Below, piece after piece: positions 1-11,484 of a stretch of 55,716 bases of DNA. Every line of letters begins with the position of its first letter. Position 1 is the stretch's first letter. The notes beneath the pieces are model-generated. The model saw only the letters and a program-made list of their open reading frames with translations, searched no databases and was not told where the DNA came from. A program made the translations under genes and the position numbers. The stretch is from Armatimonadota bacterium (lineage in GTDB: Bacteria; Sysuimicrobiota; Sysuimicrobiia; Sysuimicrobiales; Sysuimicrobiaceae). The DNA is taken from contig JANXBY010000058.1 of assembly GCA_025060455.1 (NCBI GenBank), positions 1 through 55,716 on the forward strand. The letters are read 5' to 3'.

Positions 1-10
1 GGCTGGTCTC

Positions 11-880
11 CTATTCCCGCGGCTCCCGGGCCCTGCTGGGGCCTCGGCCGGGTGCAGGGCGGGGAGCAGGCGGTGCGTAGGGCAGCGGCACGTACTCCAC
101 GGAGGGACGGCGGGGTCCGGCCTGCGGGTACAGGGCCATCAGCCGGTGCACCTCCGGGGGCATGTCCGTGGAAACCCGCAGCCCCAGCTCCCGCGCCTCC
201 CCCACGGTGATGGGGTAGTCGTGGGTCCATCGTCCGCAGCTCAGAGCCTCCGCGACCGCATCCGCCTGCTCCGGAGGCATTTTGTCCGCCAGCAGCTCCC
301 GCACCGCCGCGCGCACCTGGCGGAGGGCCTTCTCCGCCACGTCGGCCAGGATCACCGTCTGGTCGTCCACCTCGTTGATGTTCTTGCGCTCCAAAACCTT
401 CAGCACGGAAGCCGCGGGGTACTGCCCCAGCTGCGGGTCCACGGGACCCAACACCGCGTGGGGATCCATGACGATCTCGTCCGCGGCCAGGGCGATGAGG
501 GTGCCGCCGGACATGGCGTAGTGGGGCACGAAAACGGTGACCTTCCCCTGGTGGGCCTGCAGGGCGCGGGCGATCTGCTCCGCGGCTAGCACCAGCCCTC
601 CAGGGGTGTGGAGGATCAGGTCGATGGGCATCTCAGGAGGGGTGAACCGCACCGCCCGCAGCACCGCCTCGGAGTCGTCGATGTCGATGTAGCGCACCAG
701 CGGGAAGCCCAGCAGGCTCATGGTCTCCTGGCGGTGGATCATGGCGATCACCCGCGACCCACGGGCGCGTTCGAGCTCGTGGATCAGGCGCAGGCGGGCG
801 GCTTCCAGCCACCGGCGCTGCAGCACGGGCTGGAGGGCGGAGGCGATGAAGAAAAACCACAGGATGTCCAGAGCCGTCAC
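11..880 (-). CDS. SDH-family (ClpP/crotonase-fold) membrane-anchored serine protease
   Basis: The 289-residue protein has one N-terminal hydrophobic segment (about residues 3-20), so it is probably membrane-anchored. A ClpP/SppA-like domain of the serine dehydrogenase proteinase (SDH) family follows. Visible signatures are the HTPGG oxyanion-type strand/turn near residue 91, the AMSGGT motif with the likely nucleophile Ser near residue 124, and a DPHAVLGPVDPQ segment. The start is GTG with a GGAGGG ribosome site just upstream on the minus strand. It diverges from the PRC-barrel/BON gene, with an inverted repeat (893-912) between them. In other bacteria such proteins are thought to take part in membrane-protein quality control. 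That would suit the neighbouring chaperone operon, but the substrate is unknown. Confidence 0.85.
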   Translation of the reverse strand: MTALDILWFFFIASALQPVLQRRWLEAARLRLIHELERARGSRVIAMIHRQETMSLLGFPLVRYIDIDDSEAVLRAVRFTPPEMPIDLILHTPGGLVLAAEQIARALQAHQGKVTVFVPHYAMSGGTLIALAADEIVMDPHAVLGPVDPQLGQYPAASVLKVLERKNINEVDDQTVILADVAEKALRQVRAAVRELLADKMPPEQADAVAEALSCGRWTHDYPITVGEARELGLRVSTDMPPEVHRLMALYPQAGPRRPSVEYVPLPYAPPAPRPAPGRGPSRAREPRE

Positions 881-892
881 GGTCCCTCCTCT

Positions 893-912
893 GTCAAGCT
901 AAACGACTTGAC
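893..912. promoter_or_regulatory. Inverted repeat GTCAAG-N8-CTTGAC between divergent genes
   Basis: A perfect 6-bp dyad lies in the gap between the SDH protease start (880) and the PRC/BON start (971). It uses the same GTCAA/TTGAC half-sites as the hspR promoter region at 2411-2439, but with different spacing. It may be an operator for HspR or another regulator. No convincing -10 box sits at the right distance on either strand, although TATACC occurs at 951-956. Confidence 0.4.
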
Positions 913-970
913 GATGGCAGTCCGCCCCCGCACACTGGAGGCGGGACGAGTATACCGCGGAGGGCTTGGC

Positions 971-2410
971 ATGGAGACGGCGGGACGTTCGAGACGGCTG
1001 GAGATCCGGCCGGGAGCCCTGGTGCACGGCACGGACGGCGTGGCGGGGCGCGTGGCGGAGGTGGTGGTGAGCCCCCGGGAGCGCCGGGTGGTGGCCCTGG
1101 CGGTGCAGCTGGCCTCCGGCCGGGCGGTGCAGGTGCCCGCGGAGGCGGTGCGGGACGCCACGGAGGAGGCGGTTTGGGTAGAGGGCACCGTGGCAGAGTT
1201 GGAGCGCCTACCAGATTGGCAACCGGAGGCCCACGCCCCCGCGGCGCTTTCGTGGCCCGGCTGGCGCGGGCTGCGGGAGGGCGGCGCGTGGCTGGCGCTG
1301 CCAGGCTCCTTGCGGCGCATGGAGGGGCTGGAGCGCCAGATCTCCGGTGCCGCGGAGGCGCGGCCGGAGGAAAGACTAGTGACCATCCGGCGGGGCCAGC
1401 GGGTGCTGGCCAGCGACGGACCCATCGGACGTGTGGACCAGGTCCTGGTGGACGCAGAAACCGGACGCGTGAAGCACCTGGTGGTCCGGCAGGGGCGGTT
1501 GTTCTCGCGGGACGTGGCGGTGCCCGCGGACTGGGTGTCCACGGTGGAGGACGGGGTGGTGGTCCTGGAAGCGTCCCGGGACTCGGTGGCCCGGCTGCCG
1601 GTCTACCGGCCGGACGACGAGCTGGAGCGGGATGTGGAAGACGCCCTCCAGCGGGAGGAGCTGCTGCGGGTGCTGGCCCTACCCGTGCGCCCGGAGGTCA
1701 CCGACGGCGTCGTGCGGTTGCGGGGCCACGTGCACAACCGCGCCCTGGCAGCCCGGGCGGAGGAGGTGGCGCGCTCCGTCCCCGGCGTGGCGGACGTGCA
1801 GAACGAGTTGGTGGTGGACCACGAGCTGCTACAGCAGGTGGTAGCCTCCGTGCAGGCGGACGAGATTACCCGCCACCTAGCGGGCTACTTCCTTCGGGTG
1901 CGGGACGGCCTCGTGGAGCTCACGGGAACCGCGCCCTCTCTGGAGGCGGCACAGGCCCTGGAGCGCGCCATCGCGCGAGTCGCAGGGGTGCGGGGGATCG
2001 CCAACCACATGACGGGTCTTGACATCCCGCCGGGCTGGCGCCGGGTGGTGCAGCCGGAGATCGATCAGGCGGTGTACGCCACCGACCAGGAGGTGGGGCG
2101 GGTGGACTCCGTGGTGATCGACCCCGACAACCGGCGGGTGCAGGCGGTGGTGGTGGCGGGCGAGTTCCCCGACCCTGGGGCGCCGCCCTTCGCCGCGGGG
2201 CCGCTGTGGGAGCGGCGGGTGGTGGTTCCGCTGGAGGATGTGGACCGGGTGACCCCCGGGGGTGTGTTCCTGCGGATCCACGCGGGAGAGGCCGCGGAGC
2301 GGCCGGACCTGAGGGAGGACGAGTACCCGGCCGCGCCGGCCCAGTGGACGCCGCCGTTCCCGTACGAGAGCCGGCACGTCCGGTGGCCCAGGCGGACCGG
2401 TGATGGGTAA
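971..2410 (+). CDS. PRC-barrel / BON domain multidomain protein
   Basis: The 479-residue protein has a PRC-barrel-like unit at about 10-75, a second at about 136-200, two BON-type modules (about 215-290 and 293-350) and a third PRC-barrel-like unit at about 364-440. No signal peptide or membrane segment is evident, so it is probably cytoplasmic. PRC-barrels bind RNA, proteins or small ligands, and BON domains often occur in stress or envelope proteins; the function here is unknown. The ATG at 971 is chosen because a GGAGGG ribosome site sits about 7 bases before it. The reading frame stays open further upstream, but that stretch overlaps the divergent protease gene. The stop is immediately followed by the hspR promoter/operator. 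Confidence 0.75.
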   Translation: METAGRSRRLEIRPGALVHGTDGVAGRVAEVVVSPRERRVVALAVQLASGRAVQVPAEAVRDATEEAVWVEGTVAELERLPDWQPEAHAPAALSWPGWRGLREGGAWLALPGSLRRMEGLERQISGAAEARPEERLVTIRRGQRVLASDGPIGRVDQVLVDAETGRVKHLVVRQGRLFSRDVAVPADWVSTVEDGVVVLEASRDSVARLPVYRPDDELERDVEDALQREELLRVLALPVRPEVTDGVVRLRGHVHNRALAARAEEVARSVPGVADVQNELVVDHELLQQVVASVQADEITRHLAGYFLRVRDGLVELTGTAPSLEAAQALERAIARVAGVRGIANHMTGLDIPPGWRRVVQPEIDQAVYATDQEVGRVDSVVIDPDNRRVQAVVVAGEFPDPGAPPFAAGPLWERRVVVPLEDVDRVTPGGVFLRIHAGEAAERPDLREDEYPAAPAQWTPPFPYESRHVRWPRRTGDG

Positions 2411-2449
2411 TGTCAAAAGACTTGACAATGTTATTGACAGGCCTATACC
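2411..2449 (+). promoter_or_regulatory. Promoter with overlapping operator-like repeats for the hspR heat-shock operon
   Basis: TTGACA (2422-2427) and TATACC (2444-2449) are separated by 16 bases and make a near-consensus promoter. The -35 box is one arm of the inverted repeat TGTCAA-N5-TTGACA (2411-2427), and a further TTGACA copy lies at 2434-2439. A repressor bound here would block polymerase. Autoregulation by HspR is the simplest reading, although the classical HAIR element (CTTGAGT-N7-ACTCAAG) is not present as such. Confidence 0.65.
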
Positions 2450-2481
2450 GTGGACGTGGAGTCTGGCGACGAGGTCGGGCC

Positions 2482-2817
2482 GTGGCGGAGCGCACCGTCC
2501 GTCGGGATGAGCTTCCGCTGTACGTGATCAGCGTGGCCGCGGAGCTGGCGGGGGTGCACCCCCGGACGCTGCGGATCTACGAGGCGAAGGGGTTGATCCG
2601 TCCCGCCCGGCGGCGGCACATCCGGCTGTTCAGCGAGCGGGACGTGCAGCGGGTGCGCCTCATTCAGTACCTCACACAGGAGGTGGGGCTGAACCTGGCG
2701 GGGGTGCGGCTGTTCCTGGAGATCCAGGAGCGGCACGAGGAGGTAGCCCGGTGGCTGTTGGAGCTGTGTGAGGCTCCGGCGAACCGAACCAAAACGGAAA
2801 GGAGGGGACAGCGATGA
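2482..2817 (+). CDS. hspR: MerR-family heat-shock regulator HspR
   Basis: A 111-residue MerR-type helix-turn-helix protein. The N-terminal winged-helix segment [19 protein letters not shown] is followed by the wing residues [15 protein letters not shown], then a C-terminal helix without a ligand-binding domain, as in HspR. It heads the cluster hspR-hsp20-dnaK-grpE-dnaJ-clpB, and known HspR proteins repress dnaK/clpB operons. The GTG start at 2482 has GAGGT about 7 bases upstream and lies about 26 bases after the predicted transcription start. The frame is open back to 2410, but that would put the coding start upstream of the promoter. In Actinobacteria hspR usually lies after dnaJ, so first position here is notable. 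Its stop overlaps the hsp20 start (ATGA). Confidence 0.85.
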   Translation: MAERTVRRDELPLYVISVAAELAGVHPRTLRIYEAKGLIRPARRRHIRLFSERDVQRVRLIQYLTQEVGLNLAGVRLFLEIQERHEEVARWLLELCEAPANRTKTERRGQR

Positions 2818-3266
2818 GCATCCTGCGGTGGGACCCATTTGAGGAGCTTCGGGAGGTCCAGCGGTCGCTCGACCGGCTGTTCGACGAGCTGGCGGGCCGG
2901 AGGCCCCTGCGGCGTCGGGAGGCGCGGGAACCCGTGGTGTGGGAGCCCGCGGTGGAGGTGTACGAGACCGACCAGGACGTGGTGATCCGGGCGGAGCTAC
3001 CTGGCGTGGATCCGAAGAACGTGAACGTCACCGTGCAGGACAACACCCTCACCATCGAGGCGGAGGCCAAGGAAGAGCAGGAGGAGCGCGGCCGCAACTA
3101 CCTGCGGCGGGAGCTGCGGTACGGCCAGTTCTGCCGGACCGTGGCCCTGCCTACGGAGGTCAAGGCGGAGGCCGCGAAGGCGACCTTCCGCAACGGCCTC
3201 CTGGAAGTCCGGGTGCCCAAGAGTGAGCGGGCCAAGCCCAAGCAGGTGAAGGTGGAGGTGAGCTGA
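2814..3266 (+). CDS. Hsp20/alpha-crystallin small heat-shock protein
   Basis: A 150-residue small heat-shock protein. The N-terminal arm ([21 protein letters not shown]) is typical of bacterial class A Hsp20. The alpha-crystallin domain runs from about residue 42 to 140, with the conserved [12 protein letters not shown] and GLLEVRVPK segments. It is an ATP-independent holdase that keeps unfolding proteins soluble for DnaK/ClpB, both encoded just downstream. The ATG overlaps the hspR stop and follows a strong AGGAGGGG ribosome site, so the two genes are translationally coupled. Confidence 0.93.
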   Translation: MSILRWDPFEELREVQRSLDRLFDELAGRRPLRRREAREPVVWEPAVEVYETDQDVVIRAELPGVDPKNVNVTVQDNTLTIEAEAKEEQEERGRNYLRRELRYGQFCRTVALPTEVKAEAAKATFRNGLLEVRVPKSERAKPKQVKVEVS

Positions 3267-3280
3267 GCTTTCACGACACG

Positions 3281-3307
3281 GGGGCGGCCCGACCTTCGGG
3301 CCGCCCC
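3281..3307 (+). terminator. Strong GC hairpin between hsp20 and dnaK (attenuator or mRNA-stabilising stem)
   Basis: A perfect 11-bp stem (GGGGCGGCCCG / CGGGCCGCCCC) with a 5-base loop ACCTT lies in the 60-base gap. No T-tract follows, so it is not a classical intrinsic terminator. It may reduce read-through to dnaK or protect the 3' end of an hspR-hsp20 message. Confidence 0.55.
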
Positions 3308-3326
3308 TCCAGCGGAGGGAACGGCG

Positions 3327-5210
3327 ATGGGTCGGGTTGTCGGCATCGACCTGGGGACCACCAACTCGGTCATCGCGGCCATGGTGGGCGGGGAGCCGGT
3401 GGTGATCCCGAACCGGGAGGGCAGCCGCCTCACCCCGTCCGTGGTGGCCTTCACCAGGACCGGGGAGCGGCTCGTGGGCCAGATGGCCAAGCGGCAGGCC
3501 ATCCTGAACCCCGAGAACACCATCTACTCCATCAAGCGGTTCATGGGGCGCCGCTTCCACGAGGTGGAGACGGAGCGGAAGATGGTGCCCTACAAGGTGG
3601 TGGAAGGACAGCACGGCATGGCGGTGGTGGAGATCCCCGCGGCCGGTCGGACCTTCACCCCGGAGGAGATCTCTGCCATGATCCTCCAGAAGCTGAAGGA
3701 GGACGCGGAGGCCTACCTGGGCGAGAAGGTGGAGGCCGCGGTCATCACGGTCCCCGCGTACTTCAACGACGCCCAGCGGACCGCCACCAAGAACGCGGGG
3801 GAGATCGCGGGGCTGAAGGTCCTGCGGATCATCAACGAGCCCACGGCCGCGTGCCTGGCCTACGGCCTGGATAAAAAAGGGTCGGAGACGGTGCTGGTGT
3901 GGGACCTAGGGGGTGGGACGTTCGACGTGTCCGTGCTGGAGATCGGGGAAGGTGTGTTCCAGGTCCGGGCCACCGCGGGGGACACCCACCTGGGTGGGGA
4001 CGACTGGGACGAGCGCATCGTGAACTGGCTGGCGGATGAGTTCCGCAAGCAGCACGGCATCGACCTGCGGCAGGACCGCCAGGCGCTGCAGCGGCTCCGG
4101 GAGGCCGCGGAGCGGGCCAAGATCGAGCTCAGCGCCATGGTGCAGACCACCATCAACCTGCCCTTCATCACCGCGGACGCCACCGGGCCCAAGCACCTGG
4201 ACATGGTTCTGACCCGGGCCAAGTTCGAGGAGCTCACCGCGGACCTGGTGGAGCGGTGCATCGGCCCGTTCCGGCAGGCCCTGCAGGACGCCAAGCTCAC
4301 CGAGCGGGACCTGCACGAGGTCATCCTCGTGGGCGGTAGCACCCGGATGCCCATGATCCAGGAGCTGGTGCGCCGGCTCACGGGCAAGGAGCCGAACAAG
4401 GAGGTTCACCCCGACGAGGTGGTGGCCATCGGCGCGGCCATCCAGGCGGGTGTGCTGGCGGGTGAGGTCCGGGACGTGGTGCTGCTGGACGTGACCCCGC
4501 TGTCCTTGGGCATCGAGACCCTGGGCGGGGTCATGACGGTGTTGATCCCCCGCAACACCACCATCCCCACCCGGAAGAGCGAGACGTTTACCACCGCGGA
4601 GGACGGCCAGACGCAGGTGGAGATCCACGTGCTGCAGGGCGAGCGGCCCATGGCCCGGGACAACCGCACCTTGGGCCGGTTCATCCTGGACGGAATCCCG
4701 CCCGCTCCCCGGGGGGTGCCGAAGATCGAGGTGACCTTCGACATCGACGCTAACGGCATCCTGGCGGTGTCCGCCAAGGACCTGGCCACGGGCCGGGAGC
4801 AGTCCATCAGGATCACCGGCACCTCCACCCTGACCCGGGAAGAGGTGGAGCGGATGATCCGGGAGGCGGAGGCCCACGCGGAGGAGGACCGCCGCAAGCG
4901 GGAGGAGGCGGAGGTCCTGAACCGCGGGGACAGCCTGGCCTACCAGACGGAGCGGCTGCTCCGGGACCAGGCGAAGCTGGTGTCCGAGTCCGACCGGCGG
5001 GAGCTGGAGCAGAAGGTGGCGGAACTGCGGCAGGCGGTGCAGGCCCGCGACGTGGCCCGGGTCCGGCAGCTGTCAGACGAGGTGCAGCGCCTCACGTACA
5101 AGTTGAGCGAGCTGCTGTACCGAGGTGCGGCCACCGGGGCCGGCACGGGCGGCCGGGAGGCGAAGGGCGACGGCGAGGTGATCGACGCGGAGTACAAGCC
5201 CAGCGACTAG
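3327..5210 (+). CDS. dnaK: Chaperone DnaK (Hsp70)
   Basis: A 627-residue full-length Hsp70. The ATPase domain carries [12 protein letters not shown], the phosphate-2 motif [16 protein letters not shown] and [11 protein letters not shown]. The interdomain linker [16 protein letters not shown] and substrate-binding domain follow, and the C-terminus ends in a DAEYKP-type tail. It is an ATP-driven foldase that works with the DnaJ and GrpE encoded directly downstream. The ATG start has GGAGGG upstream. The gene may be transcribed from the hspR promoter by read-through past the 3281-3307 hairpin; no separate promoter is obvious in the 60-base gap, and no CIRCE element was seen. Confidence 0.98.
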   Translation: MGRVVGIDLGTTNSVIAAMVGGEPVVIPNREGSRLTPSVVAFTRTGERLVGQMAKRQAILNPENTIYSIKRFMGRRFHEVETERKMVPYKVVEGQHGMAVVEIPAAGRTFTPEEISAMILQKLKEDAEAYLGEKVEAAVITVPAYFNDAQRTATKNAGEIAGLKVLRIINEPTAACLAYGLDKKGSETVLVWDLGGGTFDVSVLEIGEGVFQVRATAGDTHLGGDDWDERIVNWLADEFRKQHGIDLRQDRQALQRLREAAERAKIELSAMVQTTINLPFITADATGPKHLDMVLTRAKFEELTADLVERCIGPFRQALQDAKLTERDLHEVILVGGSTRMPMIQELVRRLTGKEPNKEVHPDEVVAIGAAIQAGVLAGEVRDVVLLDVTPLSLGIETLGGVMTVLIPRNTTIPTRKSETFTTAEDGQTQVEIHVLQGERPMARDNRTLGRFILDGIPPAPRGVPKIEVTFDIDANGILAVSAKDLATGREQSIRITGTSTLTREEVERMIREAEAHAEEDRRKREEAEVLNRGDSLAYQTERLLRDQAKLVSESDRRELEQKVAELRQAVQARDVARVRQLSDEVQRLTYKLSELLYRGAATGAGTGGREAKGDGEVIDAEYKPSD

Positions 5211-5228
5211 TTCCGGAGGGTTCGGACC

Positions 5229-5843
5229 ATGTCCGAAGAGCGCGCAGAACAGGACGCGGCAGAGCTGGAGCGGACCGACCTCCAGGCGGCGGAGGTACCG
5301 GAGGAAGCCGGGCAGGCCGCGGGGCCGGTGGGTTTCGTCCCCGCGGCGCCGGTCAGTCCGGAGGAGCTGGCGGCGCTCCGGGAAGAGGTGGAGCGGTACC
5401 GCCAGGAGGCGGAGCGGAACTGGCAGCAGTTCCTGCACGCGGCCGCGGACCTGGAGAACTACAAGAAGGCCGCCGCCCGCATGCAGCAGGACGCGGTGGA
5501 GCGCACGCGCCGGCAGATGCTGCGGGTGGTGCTGGGGGCCGTGGACGACCTAGAGCGGGCTATCCAGTACGCGGAGCAGGCCGCGGAGCACGAGGCGGTG
5601 GCAGGGATTCTGGAGGGGCTGCGGATGACCCACCGGTCCCTGCTGGAGCAGCTCCGCGCGCACGGGGTGGAGCGCATGGAGGCGGTGGGGGAGCCCTTCA
5701 ACCCCGAGCGGCACGAGGCCGTGGAGCTGGCCTCGGCGGAGGAGGCGGGGGTGGAGCCCGGGACGGTGCTTGGGGTGGTGCAGCACGGGTACACCCTGGA
5801 CGGACGGGTTCTGCGCCCCGCACGGGTGCGGGTGGCCCAGTAA
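5229..5843 (+). CDS. grpE: Nucleotide exchange factor GrpE
   Basis: A 204-residue protein with an acidic, low-complexity N-terminus (about 1-45), a long coiled coil (about 45-110) and the C-terminal beta domain containing FNPERHEAVE and VLGVVQHGYTLDGRVLRPARVRVA, the standard GrpE signature. It releases ADP from DnaK. The gene follows dnaK by 18 bases and precedes dnaJ by 15, within the same operon. Confidence 0.96.
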   Translation: MSEERAEQDAAELERTDLQAAEVPEEAGQAAGPVGFVPAAPVSPEELAALREEVERYRQEAERNWQQFLHAAADLENYKKAAARMQQDAVERTRRQMLRVVLGAVDDLERAIQYAEQAAEHEAVAGILEGLRMTHRSLLEQLRAHGVERMEAVGEPFNPERHEAVELASAEEAGVEPGTVLGVVQHGYTLDGRVLRPARVRVAQ

Positions 5844-5858
5844 GGGCCCGAGGAAGCC

Positions 5859-6767
5859 ATGGAGTTCAAGGACTACTACAGGATCCTGGGCGTGGACCGG
5901 AAGGCGGACAGCAAGGCCATCGGGGAGGCGTTCCGCCGGCTGGCGCGCCAGTACCATCCGGACGTGAACAAGGACCCCGAGGCGGCGGAGAAGTTCAAGG
6001 AGATCAACGAGGCTTACCAGGTCCTAAGTGACCCCGAAAAGCGCGCCCGCTACGACCAGATGCTGGACCTGCGGGAGCGGGGGATGCCCTGGGAGCAGGT
6101 GTTCACCCGACCCGGTACGGGGCCGCGGCCCGGGGAGTGGACGGTGGTGTTCGGCGAGGGCCCGGACCTGTTCGGGGGGTTTTCCGAGTTTTTCCGCCGG
6201 TTCTTCGCCGACCTGGGGGCGGAGCCCTTCGGAGCCAGCCGGCTGTGGCCCGAACCCCTGGTGACCGCCACCGCGGAGATCAGCCTGGAGGAGGCGTTCC
6301 GCGGCACGGAACGGGAGCTGGTGGTGCGCAACGGCTACCCCCGGCGCGTCACCGTGCGCATCCCACCCGGGGTGCGCAGCGGGCAGAAGGTACGGGTGCG
6401 GGGTGGCGCGGACGGCGACGTGTACGTGGAGGTGCGGGTGCGGCCGCACCCGATGTTCACCCGGGAGGGAGACGACCTCGTATGCGAGATCCCCATCTCC
6501 CTCGCCGAGGCCCTCCTGGGGGCGGAGATCGAGGTGCCGACCCTCGCGGGGAAGGTGAAGGTGCGGATCCCGCCCGAGACCCAGCACGGGCAGGTGCTGC
6601 GGCTACGGGGCTTGGGGATGCCGAAGCTATCTGGCGGCCGGGGCGACCTGCTGGTGCGCCTGAAGGTGGTCCTGCCCCGCGGGCTGTCCCCGGAGGAGCG
6701 GCGGCTCGTGGAGGAGCTGGCCAGGCTGCGGCGGGAGAACCCGCGGGCGGCTATGGGTCTGAAGTAG
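5859..6767 (+). CDS. dnaJ: DnaJ/CbpA-type J-domain co-chaperone without zinc finger
   Basis: A 302-residue Hsp40. The J domain occupies residues 1-70 with the essential HPD in [14 protein letters not shown] short glycine/phenylalanine-rich linker and two C-terminal beta-barrel substrate-binding domains follow. The four CxxCxGxG zinc repeats of class A DnaJ are missing, so it is class B (CbpA-like), although it occupies the dnaJ position in the operon. It stimulates the DnaK ATPase and delivers clients. The next gene, clpB, starts 10 bases downstream. Confidence 0.93.
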   Translation: MEFKDYYRILGVDRKADSKAIGEAFRRLARQYHPDVNKDPEAAEKFKEINEAYQVLSDPEKRARYDQMLDLRERGMPWEQVFTRPGTGPRPGEWTVVFGEGPDLFGGFSEFFRRFFADLGAEPFGASRLWPEPLVTATAEISLEEAFRGTERELVVRNGYPRRVTVRIPPGVRSGQKVRVRGGADGDVYVEVRVRPHPMFTREGDDLVCEIPISLAEALLGAEIEVPTLAGKVKVRIPPETQHGQVLRLRGLGMPKLSGGRGDLLVRLKVVLPRGLSPEERRLVEELARLRRENPRAAMGLK

Positions 6768-6777
6768 AGGAGCGGCC

Positions 6778-9384
<2,607 letters not shown>

Positions 9385-9471
9385 ACGGGACCGTCAGCGA
9401 TCCGCGGGCCCGAGCAACGCCCGTACTCCCGATCCTACCCGTCGGCTGGTAGAGAGTGGGGCTGAGCGGCT

Positions 9472-9843
9472 CTAACCATACCCCAGCTCCTCCAGGCGGT
9501 CCTCGTCCAGGCCGAAGTAGTGGCCCAGCTCGTGGAGCACGGTGCGGCGCACCTCCTCCCGGAGCTCCTCTTCGGTCTCGCAGGCCTCCTCCAGAGGGCC
9601 CTGAAATAGGGTGATCCGGTCGGGCAGCAGGGGCGGTTCCAGCCCCCGTTCGGACAGCGGGGTGCCCTCGTACAGGCCGAACAGGACCCCGTCTTCCGGG
9701 AGGCCCACAGAGGCGAGCTGCTCGGGCGTTGGCCAGTCCTCCACCACCACGTGGACGTTGTCCAGGGCACGGCGGAAGGGCTCCGGGATCCCCGCCAGGG
9801 ACTCCTCCACGAGCTGCTGGAAGCGGCGGCGGCTCAGGCGCAC
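9472..9843 (-). CDS. Small zincin metallopeptidase-family protein
   Basis: A 123-residue protein of the zincin-like family (PF06262 type). The metal-binding HExxH motif appears as VLHELGHYFGLDEDRL near the C-terminus, giving two zinc-ligand His plus the catalytic Glu and a downstream acidic residue. The length is normal for the family, and no physiological substrate is known. It starts with GTG only 9 bases after the purK stop, so it is the last gene of the purE-purK unit, and it converges on clpB. Confidence 0.88.
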   Translation of the reverse strand: MRLSRRRFQQLVEESLAGIPEPFRRALDNVHVVVEDWPTPEQLASVGLPEDGVLFGLYEGTPLSERGLEPPLLPDRITLFQGPLEEACETEEELREEVRRTVLHELGHYFGLDEDRLEELGYG

Positions 9844-9852
9844 GACCTGCCC

Positions 9853-10980
9853 TCAGGGCTGCGGGGCGGTGCTGGCGGGGACGGGCGGCACGCGCAGACC
9901 CCGGCGCCGCAGCTCCTCCAGGCGTTCCAGCAGAAGCTCCAGCCGGTCCGCGCACACGGTCACGTGCCCCACCTTCCGTCCGGGGCGCACCGCCTTCCCG
10001 TACCAGTGGTAGTAGGTCCCCGGCACCTGCAGCACCTCCACAGGGTCCGGCTGCTCCCCGAGGAGGTTCACCATGGCGCACCACCCGCGCGCCTGTGCGG
10101 ACCCCAACGGGAGCCCTGCCACCGCCCGGACGTGGTTGGCAAATTGGCTGGTCCACGCCCCCTCAATGGTCCAGTGCCCGGAGTTGTGAACCCGGGGGGC
10201 CATCTCGTTGGCCAGCAGCATGCCGGCGACCTCGAACACCTCCACGCACAGGACGCCTACGTAGCTCAGGGCGTGCAGGACGCGGCGCGCGTAGTCGTGC
10301 GCCAGCTGCTCTAGGGCGGAGTCCAGGCCCGGTGCGGGCGCTACGGAAAGCCGCAGGATCCCCGCCTCGTGGTGGTTTTGCACCACCGGGTAGCAGGCCA
10401 TCTGGCCTGCGCGATCCCGCACCGCCAGCACTGACAGCTCCCTGCGGAAGGGGACGAAGGCCTCGAGGATCAAGCCGTCCCCCCCTAGGGCCTCCCACGC
10501 GGGCTGCAGCTCGCGGGGCTCCCGCAACACCCTTTGGCCCTTTCCATCGTAACCCATGCGGCGGGTCTTGAGGACGGCGGGCAGGCCCACCTGCTCCACC
10601 GCGGCCTCCAGCTCGGCGAGAGAGTCCACGGCCGCGAACTCCGGGGTGGGGATCCCGAGCGAACGGAAGAACCGCTTCTCCGCCAGCCGGTCCTGGGCCA
10701 CCTCCAGGGCGCGGGGCGGTGGGTACACGGGCACCGAGCGGGCCAGCTCCCGCACCGCCTGCACCGGCACGTTCTCAAACTCGTACGTCGCCCGCTGGCA
10801 GGTACGGGCGAGTTCCGCAAGGGCCGTGGGGTCGGTGTACGGGGCCGGGAGGTGACGGCCCACGGCGGCGGCGCAGGCGTCCGGTGCAGGGTCCAGGAAG
10901 GTGAACTCCACGCCCATGGGCAGGCCTGCCAACGCCAGCATCCGGCCCAGCTGACCTCCGCCCAGGACGCCGATCCTCAC
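9853..10980 (-). CDS. purK: N5-carboxyaminoimidazole ribonucleotide synthetase PurK
   Basis: A 375-residue ATP-grasp enzyme. The N-terminal [16 protein letters not shown] is diagnostic of PurK, with the ATP-grasp core ([16 protein letters not shown]) and the C-terminal metal/ATP residues [16 protein letters not shown]. It carboxylates 5-aminoimidazole ribonucleotide using bicarbonate and ATP, giving the substrate of PurE in purine biosynthesis. The GTG start overlaps the purE stop (GTGA), so the pair is translationally coupled. Confidence 0.96.
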   Translation of the reverse strand: MRIGVLGGGQLGRMLALAGLPMGVEFTFLDPAPDACAAAVGRHLPAPYTDPTALAELARTCQRATYEFENVPVQAVRELARSVPVYPPPRALEVAQDRLAEKRFFRSLGIPTPEFAAVDSLAELEAAVEQVGLPAVLKTRRMGYDGKGQRVLREPRELQPAWEALGGDGLILEAFVPFRRELSVLAVRDRAGQMACYPVVQNHHEAGILRLSVAPAPGLDSALEQLAHDYARRVLHALSYVGVLCVEVFEVAGMLLANEMAPRVHNSGHWTIEGAWTSQFANHVRAVAGLPLGSAQARGWCAMVNLLGEQPDPVEVLQVPGTYYHWYGKAVRPGRKVGHVTVCADRLELLLERLEELRRRGLRVPPVPASTAPQP

Positions 10981-11471
10981 GGCCCGCTGCGGGGGTCTGG
11001 GTGCTGCAGCACCGCCTGCGTCTGCTGGGCGCGGTAGCGGCGCAGCGCCTCCCGGACCTCCGGGTGCTTGTTGCCCAGGATGCTGGCCGCCAGCAACGCG
11101 GCGTTCACCGCACCGGCCCGGCCGATGGCCAGGGTCCCCACAGGCACTCCCGCCGGCATCTGAACGATGGACAGCAGGGAGTCCAGACCCCTGAGGGCCT
11201 GCGTCTCCACCGGAACGCCCAACACGGGGAGGATGGTGTTGGCCGCGGTCATGCCGGGCAGGTGTGCGGCGCCTCCCGCCCCCGCGATGATCACCTCGAG
11301 TCCGCGCGCCTCTGCACCTTTGGCGTACTCGTAGAGCAGGTCCGGGGTGCGGTGGGCGGATACCACCCGGACCTCGTACGGAACCCCCAGCTCGTCCAGG
11401 GTCTCCGCCGTGTGCCGCAGGGTCTCCCAGTCGGACCGGGAACCCATGATCAGGGCGACGAGAGGCTGCAT
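10977..11471 (-). CDS. purE: N5-carboxyaminoimidazole ribonucleotide mutase PurE
   Basis: A 164-residue class I Pur[13 protein letters not shown] carries the conserved Ser and Asp of the carboxylate site, followed by VSAHRTPD and [15 protein letters not shown]. It moves the carboxyl group of N5-CAIR to C4. The ATG at 11471 is chosen because conserved residues begin right after it; the open frame further upstream runs through arsM antisense-frame sequence. There is no ribosome site, but TAGAAT lies 7 bases before the ATG (11484-11479, minus strand) and overlaps the arsM stop. A leaderless transcript from this -10 box is possible. Confidence 0.95.
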   Translation of the reverse strand: MQPLVALIMGSRSDWETLRHTAETLDELGVPYEVRVVSAHRTPDLLYEYAKGAEARGLEVIIAGAGGAAHLPGMTAANTILPVLGVPVETQALRGLDSLLSIVQMPAGVPVGTLAIGRAGAVNAALLAASILGNKHPEVREALRRYRAQQTQAVLQHPDPRSGP

Positions 11472-11478
11472 CAACGCG

Positions 11479-11484
11479 ATTCTA
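11479..11484 (-). promoter_or_regulatory. -10-like box TAGAAT before purE
   Basis: TAGAAT on the minus strand is separated from the purE ATG by 7 bases and includes the TAG stop of arsM. The distance would place transcription start at or next to the A of the ATG. No good -35 was found 17 bases upstream, so this is tentative. Confidence 0.4.

Noticed and set aside
951-956. TATACC as -10 box of the PRC/BON gene
   Set aside because: The TTGACG at 908-913 is 37 bases away, and transcription from this box would start inside the ribosome site region.
608-970. Upstream extension of the PRC/BON reading frame to 608
   Set aside because: The extension lies antisense over the SDH protease, has no conserved sequence and a good ribosome site supports ATG 971.
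2411-2439. Classical HAIR site for HspR
   Set aside because: Half-sites TTGAC/GTCAA are present but not in the CTTGAGT-N7-ACTCAAG layout, so the site is reported only as an operator-like repeat.
2410-2481. ATG start of hspR at 2410
   Set aside because: It precedes the predicted promoter, and the MerR fold begins downstream; GTG 2482 has a well-placed GAGGT.
3267-3326. CIRCE element for HrcA control of dnaK
   Set aside because: No TTAGCACTC-N9-GAGTGCTAA-like repeat is present; only the GC hairpin is seen.
9385-9471. tRNA or intrinsic terminator between clpB and the zincin gene
   Set aside because: Only a 5-bp stem (CTACC/GGTAG) without T-tract is visible, and no cloverleaf can be drawn.
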